The notes under the pieces: model-generated
The model's input: the letters and a program-made list of their open reading frames with translations, nothing else
The model's database searches: none
What the model was told of the DNA's origin: nothing
Source: JABWBD01 sp040768665
GTDB lineage: Bacteria > Planctomycetota > Planctomycetia > Pirellulales > Thermoguttaceae
Direction: 5' to 3'
Length of the DNA stretch: 64,000 bases
Assembly (NCBI GenBank): GCA_040768665.1
Contig: JAXGMN010000016.1
Location: 62,001 to 126,000, forward strand
Part shown: one piece after another, positions 50,467 through 59,663 of the stretch
How the letters are laid out: the number at the start of each line of letters is the position of its first letter
Numbering within the stretch: position 1 is the first letter of the stretch
Translations under genes and position numbers: made by a program

Positions 50467-53298
50467 ATGAAGCCCCGCCTTCCCGCCTTTGTATTGTTCG
50501 CCTTGCTTGCGCTGACCGCTTCCCCGGCGATCGCTGCCGCTGCGCCCGAATGGACGTTGGAAAACGAGCGCGTGAAATACGTGATTGGCGCCGACGGCCG
50601 AAATCTTCGTTTCGCCGATCCCCGCGACGGCAAGGACTACCTTGCCGCCAGCGGCGCCGGAGCCTTCGCTCGCGTCAAGGTCGCGGGCGCCGCGATCGCT
50701 GCGTCGGCCGTCGCCTATGCGGACGGCAAGCTGGCGGTGACCTTTGGCGACTCGGGCGTGCGGGCAACCGTCCGCGCCGACGTTCGCCCCGACTATCTCG
50801 TTTTCGAGGTGCTCGCGGTCGAGGGACCCGAAATTGAAGAACTGACGATCGTCGAGATTCCTTTGGCGTTGAAAGGGACGGCGGAAGAGCGATTTGCCGC
50901 TTGTGCGGTGGCGCTGAACCTGAAGACGAACGTGCCTGAGATCCCGCGGGCCACTTCGCGGGTGCGGGCATTCTGCTATCCGCGGTTCGGCCTGGTCGGA
51001 GCGAAAGTGGCGGTGGTCGGATGCCCGCAGGACCAACTTCGCCCGGTGCTGCAGAAGGTCGTCACAGACGCCGCCGAATTGCCGAAGTCGTCCATCGGGG
51101 GCCCGTTCGCACTCGGGCAGCCGATCAACCAGGGATCCTACCTTTTCAACTTCAGCAACCTTTCGGAAGACAAAGTGGACGACTGGATCGCGCTCTGCAA
51201 ACGGATGGGCATGAACCAGATCGACTTTCATGGCGGCAACTCGTTCCGCTTCGGCGACTGCCGCCCGAACCCGGAGACCTATCCGAACGGCCTGGCCAGC
51301 TTGAAAGCGGTGATCGACAGGCTCCACGCAGCGGGCATTTCGGCGGGCCTTCATACGTATGCCTTCTTCATCGCCAAGACCTGCCCGTGGGTCACGCCCG
51401 TGCCGGACCCCCGCCTGGCCAAGGACGCGACCTTCACGCTCGCCGAAGCCCTCCCGGCCGAAGGCGATACGGTCCGCGTGGTCGAACCGACGGCCGACAT
51501 GTCGGCGACCACCGGGTTCTTCGTCCGCAACAGCGTCACACTCCAAATCGACGACGAGCTGATCACCTATACGGCGATCGACAAGGATGCGCCTTTCGGG
51601 TTCACCGGGTGCCGCCGCGGAGCGTACGGCACGCAGGCCGCCCCGCACGCCGCCGGAGCCAAGGTCCATCATCTCAAAGAGTGCTTCGGGCTGTTCGTGC
51701 CCGATCCCGAAACCACGCTGCTGGCAGAAGTGGCCGCGAAGACCGCCGAGACATTCAACACGTGCGGCTTCGACATGATCTATCTGGACGCATTGGACGG
51801 CGAAGATATCCTCGGCGGACGCGAGAACGGCTGGCATTATGGCTCGAAGTTCGTTTACGAGATCGCCAACCGGCTCGGGCGGCCGGCGCTGTTCGAGATG
51901 AGCACGTTCCACCATCATCTGTGGGTCGTCCGTGCAAGACTCGGCGCATGGGACCACCCGACGCGAAGCCACAAGAAGTTCATCGATATCCACTGTGAGG
52001 CGAACGAGCAGGTCCGACGGATGTTCCTCCCGGGGCAGTTGGGCTGGTGGGCCTTCAAGACCTGGACGGGCCCGCAGGGCGAGCCCACCTTTCCCGACGA
52101 CATCGAGTATCTGATGTGCAAGTGCCTCGGGACCGACACGGGGTTCTCGCTTATGGGGATTGATCCGGGCAATGTGGACAAAGTGCCCGCCCTTGGCCAA
52201 CTCGCGTCGATCATCCGCCGCTATGAGGATCTGCGGTACTCGGGAAGGGTGCCGAACGAATTGAAAGAGAAGCTCCGCGTCGCGGGCAACGAGTTCCGAC
52301 TTGTCGGCAGCCTGGCCGAGGGTTGGCATTTCGTACCGGTTCGTTATGAGAAACGCAAGGTGACGGGCACCGAGGGGCCGGAGAGCACCTGGACCGTGAC
52401 CAACTCGTTCGCCGAGCAACCGGTGAAACTCCGGATCGAGGCGCTGATGGGCGCCGGCTCCTATGATGCTCCCGAGAACGTGACGGTCGTCGACTTCAAG
52501 ACCGCTCAGTTCCCGGCGAGCGCCGCCCAGTCGGCCGTTGTCGCCGATCTGAGCCCATCGACCGATCTTGTGAAAGCCGGCGACGCCAGCGGTTGCTACC
52601 GTGCGACCAGCAGCAGACCGGCACCCGCGGGAGCTTGGGCGAAATCGGAAACCACGTTCGACCCGCCGCTGAATTTGAGTCAGAAGCAAGCCTTGGGAGT
52701 CTGGGTGCATGGCGACGGGCAGAACGAGGTGCTCAACGTGCAACTGAAAAGCCCGTCGCACGTCTCGCACGCCATCGGCGATCACTACATCCCGATCGAC
52801 TTCACGGGGTGGCGATATTTCGAGCTCATCGAGCCCGAGGGCGAGCGGCACGCAGATTATCAGTGGCCCTACGGCGGGATCTACTCGATCTACCGCGAAT
52901 CGGTCAACTTCGGCCAGGTCGCGAGCCTCGGGCTATGGTACAACCAGCTTCCGCCGGGAAAAGAAGTCCGATGCCACATCAGCCCGATTCGGGCAGTGCC
53001 GCTTGTGCCAATCAAGCTCGTCAACCCGAGGGTGGCAATCGGCCGGGCGTCGATCCGCTTTCCGGTCGAGATCGAAAGTGGGTGCTATCTCGAGTTCGTT
53101 TCCGCGGACGACTGCAAGCTCTTCGGCCCCAAAGGCGAATTGATCCGCGAGGTGAAGGTTGAGGGGACGGCACCGGTGCTCGCTCAGGGCCGGAACGAAA
53201 TCCGATTCTCCTCCGATGCACCCGCCGGCGCTACTCCACGCGCGAATGTCACCGTGATCAGCGAGGGAGAGCCGATCGGGACGGAAGCGGGCCGTTGA
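50467..53298 (+). CDS. Large secreted protein, glycosidase-like
   Basis: 943 residues with a signal peptide (PRLPAFVLFALLALTASPAIAAAA). Residues ~30-200 look like a beta-rich N-terminal domain. The middle has TIM-barrel-like strands: MGMNQIDFHGGN, LHAAGISAGLHTYAFF, CGFDMIYLDALDGEDILGG, and RPALFEMSTFHHHLW. D in YLDALDGED is a possible catalytic acid. Beta-sandwich segments follow (PLNLSQKQALGVWVHGDGQNEVLNVQLKS). It may degrade an extracellular polysaccharide; the family is not recognised. Confidence 0.72.
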   Translation: MKPRLPAFVLFALLALTASPAIAAAAPEWTLENERVKYVIGADGRNLRFADPRDGKDYLAASGAGAFARVKVAGAAIAASAVAYADGKLAVTFGDSGVRATVRADVRPDYLVFEVLAVEGPEIEELTIVEIPLALKGTAEERFAACAVALNLKTNVPEIPRATSRVRAFCYPRFGLVGAKVAVVGCPQDQLRPVLQKVVTDAAELPKSSIGGPFALGQPINQGSYLFNFSNLSEDKVDDWIALCKRMGMNQIDFHGGNSFRFGDCRPNPETYPNGLASLKAVIDRLHAAGISAGLHTYAFFIAKTCPWVTPVPDPRLAKDATFTLAEALPAEGDTVRVVEPTADMSATTGFFVRNSVTLQIDDELITYTAIDKDAPFGFTGCRRGAYGTQAAPHAAGAKVHHLKECFGLFVPDPETTLLAEVAAKTAETFNTCGFDMIYLDALDGEDILGGRENGWHYGSKFVYEIANRLGRPALFEMSTFHHHLWVVRARLGAWDHPTRSHKKFIDIHCEANEQVRRMFLPGQLGWWAFKTWTGPQGEPTFPDDIEYLMCKCLGTDTGFSLMGIDPGNVDKVPALGQLASIIRRYEDLRYSGRVPNELKEKLRVAGNEFRLVGSLAEGWHFVPVRYEKRKVTGTEGPESTWTVTNSFAEQPVKLRIEALMGAGSYDAPENVTVVDFKTAQFPASAAQSAVVADLSPSTDLVKAGDASGCYRATSSRPAPAGAWAKSETTFDPPLNLSQKQALGVWVHGDGQNEVLNVQLKSPSHVSHAIGDHYIPIDFTGWRYFELIEPEGERHADYQWPYGGIYSIYRESVNFGQVASLGLWYNQLPPGKEVRCHISPIRAVPLVPIKLVNPRVAIGRASIRFPVEIESGCYLEFVSADDCKLFGPKGELIREVKVEGTAPVLAQGRNEIRFSSDAPAGATPRANVTVISEGEPIGTEAGR

Positions 53299-53407
53299 AA
53301 ACCGTGGCGGTTTCCGCTCCACAGCATGTTTTCACGCGCCCCGCTTGGGAGTTTCCCCGATGCGCCAAGAGCAGCCCGGCTGCGCTCAGCAGTCGGGCTG
53401 CCTGCCG

Positions 53408-53911
53408 TCAGAAACCCCAGAAGATCGCCCGCAAAAGGTTCCGAACCGGCTGGCCCGGCACGTACGGATCAACATCGATGATTGCGGGCGCTGCGACGAC
53501 CGGTACAGCATAGGCCGTCACCGGAGAATACGTAGTTATTGGGGAGTATGTGGTCACAGGGGAGTACGTGGTGATCGGCCGGTAAGTGACGGTCGGCGCG
53601 CTGTACGTCACGGCGGGGTTGCTATATGTAACCACGGGGTTGTTATACGTCACGACGGGGTTGCTGTACGTTACCACCGGAGTGCCGTAGGTTACGACCG
53701 GAGCCGGAGAAACCGGCTGATAGGTCGTCACCGTTGTGGGAGATGTCGTCGTCGTTGTCGGCCGGTAGGTTGTGACAGGCGTTGCCGTCACAACGGGGGT
53801 AGATGCCGACCAGACAACCGGGCTGGAAAAAATGACGGTTTGAGCTGAGGACGGCGAACTTGCCAATCCCAGGGCCAGCACCACCATTGCTGGAATGCAG
53901 ACGCGTTTCAT
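53408..53911 (-). CDS. Secreted Thr/Val/Tyr-rich repeat protein
   Basis: 167 residues from the ATG at 53911, with GAGGAGGAAGAG upstream. A signal peptide (KRVCIPAMVVLALGLASSPSSAQ) precedes a low-complexity body of PVVTYSNP-, PTTVTTY- and ITTYSPVTTYSP-type repeats. It closes with DPYVPGQPVRNLLRAIFWGF. Such Tyr/Thr/Pro-rich exported proteins are common in Planctomycetes and could be structural wall or surface polymers. No enzymatic motif is seen. Confidence 0.7.
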   Translation of the reverse strand: MKRVCIPAMVVLALGLASSPSSAQTVIFSSPVVWSASTPVVTATPVTTYRPTTTTTSPTTVTTYQPVSPAPVVTYGTPVVTYSNPVVTYNNPVVTYSNPAVTYSAPTVTYRPITTYSPVTTYSPITTYSPVTAYAVPVVAAPAIIDVDPYVPGQPVRNLLRAIFWGF

Positions 53912-54317
53912 CGCTCTTCCTCCTCGGACAGTGAACGATCCACTTTGCCAGATTGAATAAGTATCGCGCGGCCGCGGCAGCACTTTGCTGCCGCTTCCAG
54001 CCGCATTGCCGCGGTTGGTCGCGGTTTCTCAACGCTCTTCGCTTCCCTCATTATATCAGGCGGGAAAGGAGCAACTGGCGTGCCGAATAGGTGCAAAAAT
54101 CGACAGGCGGCCGAAGGCCGCCGCCTTTTGTCCCCCGAACGACACGCAAGGCGGCGGCGCAGCCGCGAGTTCCTTCGCAGCACCTGGCCCTTGCAGGTGG
54201 AGTGGCTGCCAGACAAGGTCCCGCCCGCGCGATCTTGCCGCACCCGCGACTTGCTTCTCGCTATCCACGCCGCCGTTTCACGCGTACACTGGAGGTATCA
54301 CCTTCTGAGAGACAAGC
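53912..54317. other. Intergenic region with a small hairpin
   Basis: A GGCGGCC-GAA-GGCCGCC hairpin (54106-54122) followed by four T lies between divergent genes; it is weak as a terminator. No gene was recognised. Confidence 0.4.
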
Positions 54318-55001
54318 ATGCCCCAGCCCGTCCATTGTCATCCTCGAGCATTTCACCTGTTCGCCGGCTATCTCCCGTCGATCGACTCCAGCGAGGGCCT
54401 GCTCCGTGCGGCCGCCGCGATCTCGCTTCACGAACTGGACGGGGTCGATCCCGAGCAGGTCGGCCGGCGATTGGGCGAGTTTGCAGGGCGGATTCGTGCC
54501 AGGCTCCGCTCGAATCACGTCCAGGCGGTGCTGGCCCATCTGCATGAAGTGCTCTTCGCGGAGGAAGGATTCGCAGGGAACGTCGACGACTATTTCAACC
54601 CGTACAACAGCTACCTGCCCGCGGTCTTGGAAACCCGTCTTGGCATCCCGATCACCCTGTCGCTGATCTACAAGGTGGTCGGTGAACAATTGGGTCTGCG
54701 GATCGAAGGCGTGAACGCGCCGGGGCATTTCATGGCGCGACTGCGGATCGACGATGGCATCATGCTCGTGGATCCGTTTGCCGGAGGGCGCGTGTTGACG
54801 CCCGAGGAGGCGATCGCGCGAATCGAGGAAGTGACCGGCCGGTCGGTCCTTCCCGGAGGACGCTACCTCGCGACGGCCACGCATCGGCAATGGCTCGCGC
54901 GGATCCTGGTCAATTTGCAGAACACGTTTGCCTCAATGGGCCGCAGCGAGGACCTTGCTGCCATGGTCGAATTGCAGGCATTGGTCCAAGAGATGCACTA
55001 G
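54318..55001 (+). CDS. SirB1-like transglutaminase-related protein
   Basis: 227 residues. It matches the SirB1/YchA family: LFAEEGFAGNVDDYFNPYNSYLPAVLETRLGIPITLSLIYKVVGEQLGL, then GVNAPGHFMARL and LVDPFAGGRVL. The family has a transglutaminase-like fold. The cysteine expected in the core is replaced here by the SLIY stretch, while the His (APGHF) and Asp (LVDPF) persist, so proteolytic activity is unlikely. Function unknown; probably cytosolic. Confidence 0.85.
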   Translation: MPQPVHCHPRAFHLFAGYLPSIDSSEGLLRAAAAISLHELDGVDPEQVGRRLGEFAGRIRARLRSNHVQAVLAHLHEVLFAEEGFAGNVDDYFNPYNSYLPAVLETRLGIPITLSLIYKVVGEQLGLRIEGVNAPGHFMARLRIDDGIMLVDPFAGGRVLTPEEAIARIEEVTGRSVLPGGRYLATATHRQWLARILVNLQNTFASMGRSEDLAAMVELQALVQEMH

Positions 55002-55197
55002 GAGCAAAAGAGGTGCCATTGAATCCCCGCTACGAGGACTCGGCGGCATTTAGTTCCACGGCTGGGTTGTATTTTTCGGCTGGGTTCTTATTCTAGACAA
55101 ATTGTCGACCGCGGTCTGCGGATCGGCATCGTGCACGGCATGCTTCAGTCTGGACGGATCGGATCGGCCGTGCTTAGGTCCTACAAGGAGGGAAGAA

Positions 55198-55569
55198 GTG
55201 GCACAGCAGAAGATCCGCGTTCTTCTGGCCGACGATCACCAGATTCTTCGCCAGGGGTTGGCTAGCCTTCTTTCGGAAGAGCCCGACATGGAAGTTGTGG
55301 GCGAGGCAGGCGACGGACAGGAGGCGATTGACCTGGCCCGCACGATTCAGCCGGATGTAGTGCTCATGGATGTGACCATGCCCCGGCTTGACGGGATCCA
55401 AGCGACCCGGCTGATTACGAGTGAACTATCGGGAATTTCCGTGATCGGGCTGTCGATGCACGAGGAGGATGATATGGCCTTGGCGATGCGTGCCGCGGGC
55501 GCCATCGCGTATTTGTCCAAAGGAGGACCGAGCGATGCGTTGATCGCTACGATCCGTGCAGCGACGTGA
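55198..55569 (+). CDS. Single-domain response regulator (receiver only)
   Basis: 123 residues from a GTG at 55198 with AAGGAGGG upstream; an ATG/GTG frame from 55102 is not supported. It is a complete CheY-like receiver: acidic pair D12-D13, phospho-acceptor D58 in LMDVTMP, and Lys108 in YLSKGG. The N-terminus (IRVLLADDHQILRQGLASLL) and the DALIATIRAA end are of the NarL/FixJ type, but the DNA-binding HTH is absent and none is found in the 80 bp downstream. It may be a stand-alone regulator or a truncated one. Confidence 0.87.
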   Translation: MAQQKIRVLLADDHQILRQGLASLLSEEPDMEVVGEAGDGQEAIDLARTIQPDVVLMDVTMPRLDGIQATRLITSELSGISVIGLSMHEEDDMALAMRAAGAIAYLSKGGPSDALIATIRAAT

Positions 55570-55650
55570 CAAGTCACTCACCGGTGGCGTGGGCCGACAT
55601 GCGCCCGCGAATCCGGTTGCCGAACAGAACTGCTGAACGGAGACCGTGCC

Positions 55651-57312
55651 ATGCTCATTCGCTTCGACTTCCGCGATCCTCGTCGAACCGTTCTGTGGCT
55701 GGCGACCATTGTGTGGCTCTGTTGGATACCTGCCTCGCCCCAGGCCGCTGAGAATGAGCTTCGATCTCGCCTCCTGGCACTGCCCCAGCCATGGAAAGAG
55801 AAGGTCCACCGCGTTACGCAGCAGGAGTATGAGGCCACGTTGGACCTCTGGAGCAAACGACATCCGCAAACCCTTGTGGTCGAGAAGGTCGGCAGTTCAG
55901 TCAACGGGCTTGGCATCTACCTGCTCGCGATCACCGACAAATCTGTCTCCGGTACGGACAAGCAGGTTGCGCTGATTCCTTGCATGCACGGTGGTCCGGA
56001 GCGCTCGGGCACCAGTACGGCCATGCACCTTGTCGAGTGGCTGCTGGGCGACTCGCCGCAAGCCACCGAAACCCGCCGGAAGCAAATCGTGCTGGTCATG
56101 CCGGTGGTCAATCCCGAATCTTATTTCCAGACCGACCGCTTCGGCAACTCCAACGGCATCGATCCGTACACCGGCGGAGGCGCCAACAATTGGAACCTGG
56201 CGACGCTCGAGTACAAGCTCCTCGATAAAGCACCGGAAATCGAAGCCTTTCTTCGCGTGGTCGACCGCTACCAGCCGGAAGTCATTGCGGATCTGCACGG
56301 GATCGGCCTTCAGGAATACGCCGCCGACCGATTGGGCGACCGCCGAATGTACAAGGGGCAGACCATGTTCGAGATCACGGGTTCCGCCTACTCGAACTAC
56401 ACGCTCCGGCCCTGGGACTGGCGCGTTATCGAAGCGATGGTTGCGGCGGGCTGCGAAGCCGGATACCCCTCCGACCGTTTCGAAGCCGACGCACAACAGT
56501 CGTTCGGCGGCCCGGCCCTGCAACCGGTCGCAGACCGGCTCTGGCGCGGTGCTCCCAACTTCTATACGACCCAGTACGCTTACGTCAAATACCACACCAT
56601 GGTGAGCGCGTACGAAATCGGCTGGGAAACCAGCGGCGTCGCGCGAATCCGAGGTTTGCTCGATATCGGCAACCGCGTGTGGGACACGGAGGGAGTCCCG
56701 GGGTACCCGGTCAACCGCATCGATGCGTTCGTGGGCCACTTCCTGACGTCCTACGGCCAGACCGCACAAGAGCGCCGAAAGAGCCGGGTGGAACTCTGGC
56801 AGCAGCAGGGGCGGTTCTCGCATGCCATGCTGTATCCACAGACCGATAGCCGCGAAAGCTATCTCGTGGCCGTGACCGACGAGGCGGCCAGGCTGCTGGA
56901 TAGCGATAAAGAGAAGTTTCTAAAAAACCTCGAGGGCCGCGACGGATTCGATTCCGAGGCAATCCGAGTGTTTTTCGAAGTGGGCCCCGAGGACAAGCTC
57001 TACGTCGAACGGGGGCGAGCGGCCGATGCGCAGCCGAACGATATCGAGCACGGTCTGGGCATGCGGCTGCGACTGCCCTATCGCAATCCGAAGCTCGTCG
57101 ACTTACGACTCAACGGCCACTTGTTGGCCGAAAGCCCGACCGACGGCTACCAGCGCTGGTTTGCCAATGGCTTCACCCAGGTGCAGATCAATATCCCGCC
57201 CGAAAAGGCCGGTCAGGCGGGGCTGTTCGTGGCCACGTGCGCATACAGGCCGGACGTCCAGCGAGCCAACGGGTGGACGCCGCCGCGAGAAGTGATGCAA
57301 AAGGCCGATTAA
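55651..57312 (+). CDS. M14 family zinc carboxypeptidase-like protein
   Basis: 553 residues with a signal peptide (TVLWLATIVWLCWIPASPQAA). The zinc site motif is HGGPERSG (H...E), with the later His probably in ADLHGIG. VMPVVNPESYFQTDR is the conserved substrate-binding stretch. The peptidase domain spans residues ~50-400, and the last ~150 residues form a beta-rich domain. It would cleave C-terminal or gamma-linked residues outside the cytoplasm. The GGAG before 55651 supports the start. Confidence 0.87.
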   Translation: MLIRFDFRDPRRTVLWLATIVWLCWIPASPQAAENELRSRLLALPQPWKEKVHRVTQQEYEATLDLWSKRHPQTLVVEKVGSSVNGLGIYLLAITDKSVSGTDKQVALIPCMHGGPERSGTSTAMHLVEWLLGDSPQATETRRKQIVLVMPVVNPESYFQTDRFGNSNGIDPYTGGGANNWNLATLEYKLLDKAPEIEAFLRVVDRYQPEVIADLHGIGLQEYAADRLGDRRMYKGQTMFEITGSAYSNYTLRPWDWRVIEAMVAAGCEAGYPSDRFEADAQQSFGGPALQPVADRLWRGAPNFYTTQYAYVKYHTMVSAYEIGWETSGVARIRGLLDIGNRVWDTEGVPGYPVNRIDAFVGHFLTSYGQTAQERRKSRVELWQQQGRFSHAMLYPQTDSRESYLVAVTDEAARLLDSDKEKFLKNLEGRDGFDSEAIRVFFEVGPEDKLYVERGRAADAQPNDIEHGLGMRLRLPYRNPKLVDLRLNGHLLAESPTDGYQRWFANGFTQVQINIPPEKAGQAGLFVATCAYRPDVQRANGWTPPREVMQKAD

Positions 57313-57434
57313 CCCGGACCATGATGCTGTTCCGTCAGCTCGCCGGCCTGCGGCGCAGCTTGCAGTGACCGGTATTCTCTCGTTCCGCCGCTCGGATTAG
57401 AATTGCAGTGTACCGAGCCTTTGGAGGATCGCAT

Positions 57435-58181
57435 ATGCCCGTTCACGACTGGACTCGCGTGGACCCGGGAACTTACCACGCTTTTCACTCGGCATGGATC
57501 ACCCATCTCAGCGAAGTCCTCAATGACGGCCTGTTACCGCCGGACTACTACGCGATGGGAGAGCAACATGGCGGGCCCTTCATTCTTGATGTCCTGACGC
57601 TTCAGACGCCGGCGCCTATTCCGCCCGGTACAGCAGCCCGAGGCAGCGTGGCAGTCGTCGAGACTCCGCCCCGGGTCCGACGCAAACTTTCGCTCTCGCC
57701 GGGCGCCCGCGGCACACGGCGGACCTTGACCATTCGTCATGTCAGCGGGCACCGCATCGTCGCCCTGGTGGAAATCGTCTCCCCGGCCAACAAGGATCGA
57801 TCGAGCCACGTTTCCGAACTCGCAGCCAAGATCGAAACGGCATTGCTGGAAAACATCCATGTATTGCTGGTCGACCTGATTCCGCCGGGGCCCCACGACC
57901 CCCAGGGGATCCACGGGGCTGTTTGGGAACGGTTCGAAAACGATTCCTATCCTCTCCCGGCGGAGGAACCGCTTACGCTGGCATCTTACGTGGCTGACCG
58001 TCGGCCCGACATCTACCTGGAGCATCTGGCTATCGGCTCGACGCTGCCCGAAATGCCCCTGTTTCTGGATCCTGATTACTACATCAACATTCCGGTGGAA
58101 CCGACATACATGTCCGCATGGCGCGGCATGCCCGCGTATTGGCGGAACGTGGTCGAAGGGAAACAGCCGCCAACCGCTTGA
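57435..58181 (+). CDS. DUF4058 family protein
   Basis: 248 residues from the ATG at 57435, with GGAGG upstream; it starts MPVHDWTRVDPGTYHAFHSAWI. This MPVHDW-type DUF4058 group shares the core RHVSGHRIVALVEIVSPANKDRSS with the gene at 1965-2834. A (V/I)EI(V/A)SP(A/S)NK block is conserved in both and may be functional. The family's role is unknown. The gene is convergent with pgk. Confidence 0.85.
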   Translation: MPVHDWTRVDPGTYHAFHSAWITHLSEVLNDGLLPPDYYAMGEQHGGPFILDVLTLQTPAPIPPGTAARGSVAVVETPPRVRRKLSLSPGARGTRRTLTIRHVSGHRIVALVEIVSPANKDRSSHVSELAAKIETALLENIHVLLVDLIPPGPHDPQGIHGAVWERFENDSYPLPAEEPLTLASYVADRRPDIYLEHLAIGSTLPEMPLFLDPDYYINIPVEPTYMSAWRGMPAYWRNVVEGKQPPTA

Positions 58182-58212
58182 CAGCCGAGGCCCGCACGAC
58201 TCGGCAATACAT

Positions 58213-59397
58213 CTACTTGCCGTCGAGGATCTCGACCGCCTCGAACTTCTGGCCTTCAAGCATCGCCAGGCTGGCTCCGCCACCCGTACTGACGTGGCTG
58301 ACCTGATCGGCAAAACCGAGCTGCTGAATGGCAGCGGCGCTATCGCCGCCCCCAATGATGCTGGTCGACTGGCTATCGGCGATCGCCTTGGCCACGGCCT
58401 TCGTACCTTCATCGAACGGCGGCATCTCGAACACACCCATCGGGCCGTTCCAGACCACGGTCTTGGCACTCTTCACCACGTCGGCAAACTGCTGGGCGGT
58501 CTTAGGGCCGATGTCCAGTCCCTGCCAGCCATCCGGGATCTTCCCTGAGTCGACGACCTGTTTGTTCGCGTCGGCCTTGAAGGCGTCTGCGCAATGCGTA
58601 TCGACCGGAAGCATGAGCTTGTCGCTGCCCGCCGCCAGAAGCTCCTTGGCCAAATCGACCTTGTCCTTTTCCACCAGGCTTTCGCCAATCCGGCCTCCCT
58701 GGGCGAGCGAAAACGTGTAAGCCATGGCCCCGCCGATGAGCACCGTGTCGCAAATGCCCAGCAGGTTCTTGATTACCGTGATCTTATCCGACACTTTCGC
58801 CCCCCCGAGGATGGCTACGAAGGGCCGATCCGGATGAGCAATCGCGTCGGAGAGATACTGAATCTCCTTGGCCACAAGGAATCCGACGACTTTGGGTTTG
58901 CTCCCCATCGCCTTGGGAACGGCAACCATCGACGCGTCGGTGCGGTGGCAGGTGCCAAAGGCGTCGTTGCAGTAAATATCGGCCATGTCGGCCAGCGTCT
59001 GCGCGAAGCCCGGATCTCCTTTCTTTTCACCAGGATGGAAGCGAAGGTTTTCGATCACCAGCACCTGCCCCGGTTGAAGGCCGGCGGCCTTCGTTTTGGC
59101 GTCGTCGCCAATAACGTCCGTGGCGAAGACGATTCCCTTGCCCAGCAGTTCGCCCAGCTTGTCGGCGGCCGGTTTCATGCTGTACTTAGGATCGGGGGCG
59201 TCCTTCGGCCGGCCCAGGTGGCTCATGAGAATGAGCGAGCCGCCGCGATCCAACACCGACTTGATCGAAGCCATCGCCATGCGGATCCGACGGTCGTCGG
59301 TGACCTTCTGGTCCTCGTCCAGCGGCACGTTGAAATCAACCCGCATCAGGACTTTTTTCCCCGCAACATCCACGTCTTGGATAGACTTCTTGGCCAT
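58213..59397 (-). CDS. pgk: Phosphoglycerate kinase
   Basis: 394 residues from the ATG at 59397 (MAKKSIQDVDV). The enzyme transfers phosphate between 1,3-bisphosphoglycerate and ADP in glycolysis. The signature KVLMRVDFNVPL, substrate-binding HLGRPK, ENLRFHPGE, the hinge GGAKVSDKI and the nucleotide-binding GGGDSAAA-STGGGASL are all present. It is a single gene here, without gap or tpiA neighbours. Confidence 0.97.
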   Translation of the reverse strand: MAKKSIQDVDVAGKKVLMRVDFNVPLDEDQKVTDDRRIRMAMASIKSVLDRGGSLILMSHLGRPKDAPDPKYSMKPAADKLGELLGKGIVFATDVIGDDAKTKAAGLQPGQVLVIENLRFHPGEKKGDPGFAQTLADMADIYCNDAFGTCHRTDASMVAVPKAMGSKPKVVGFLVAKEIQYLSDAIAHPDRPFVAILGGAKVSDKITVIKNLLGICDTVLIGGAMAYTFSLAQGGRIGESLVEKDKVDLAKELLAAGSDKLMLPVDTHCADAFKADANKQVVDSGKIPDGWQGLDIGPKTAQQFADVVKSAKTVVWNGPMGVFEMPPFDEGTKAVAKAIADSQSTSIIGGGDSAAAIQQLGFADQVSHVSTGGGASLAMLEGQKFEAVEILDGK

Positions 59398-59482
59398 TTC
59401 CCTCAATTCTCCTGCTGTATGAAGAGCTGTCTAACGAAACCAGCATGGTCTACCGTCAACCGGCGTCACCCATCTCGGCTCA

Positions 59483-59581
59483 GAGCCTGTCCCAAAACCT
59501 CGCGAGAAGAAGGGGACAGGCACATTTTGCTCCGAAGACTCCGCAAAATGAGCCAGTCCCCGACGGTTTTGGGACAGGCTC
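59483..59581. repeat. Nested palindrome of the GGGGACAGG family
   Basis: Outer arms GAGCCTGTCCCAAAACC (59483-59499) and GGTTTTGGGACAGGCTC (59565-59581) are perfect. Inner arms GGGGACAGGCACATTTTGC (59512-59530) and GCAAAATGAGCCAGTCCCC (59543-59561) again have the paired A-A mismatches. It lies between pgk and the phosphoesterase. Confidence 0.9.
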
Positions 59582-59663
59582 TCAGCCAAATGGCCCAGTG
59601 TACCGCGACTCCGCCAGGACGGGAAGTACCACCGTGCCAGTGCCGCGTCCCTGTGAGGGGACA

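Noticed and set aside
50356..52851. 831-residue open frame on the minus strand
   Set aside because: Lies opposite hisF and the large secreted gene; compositional artefact without any domain.
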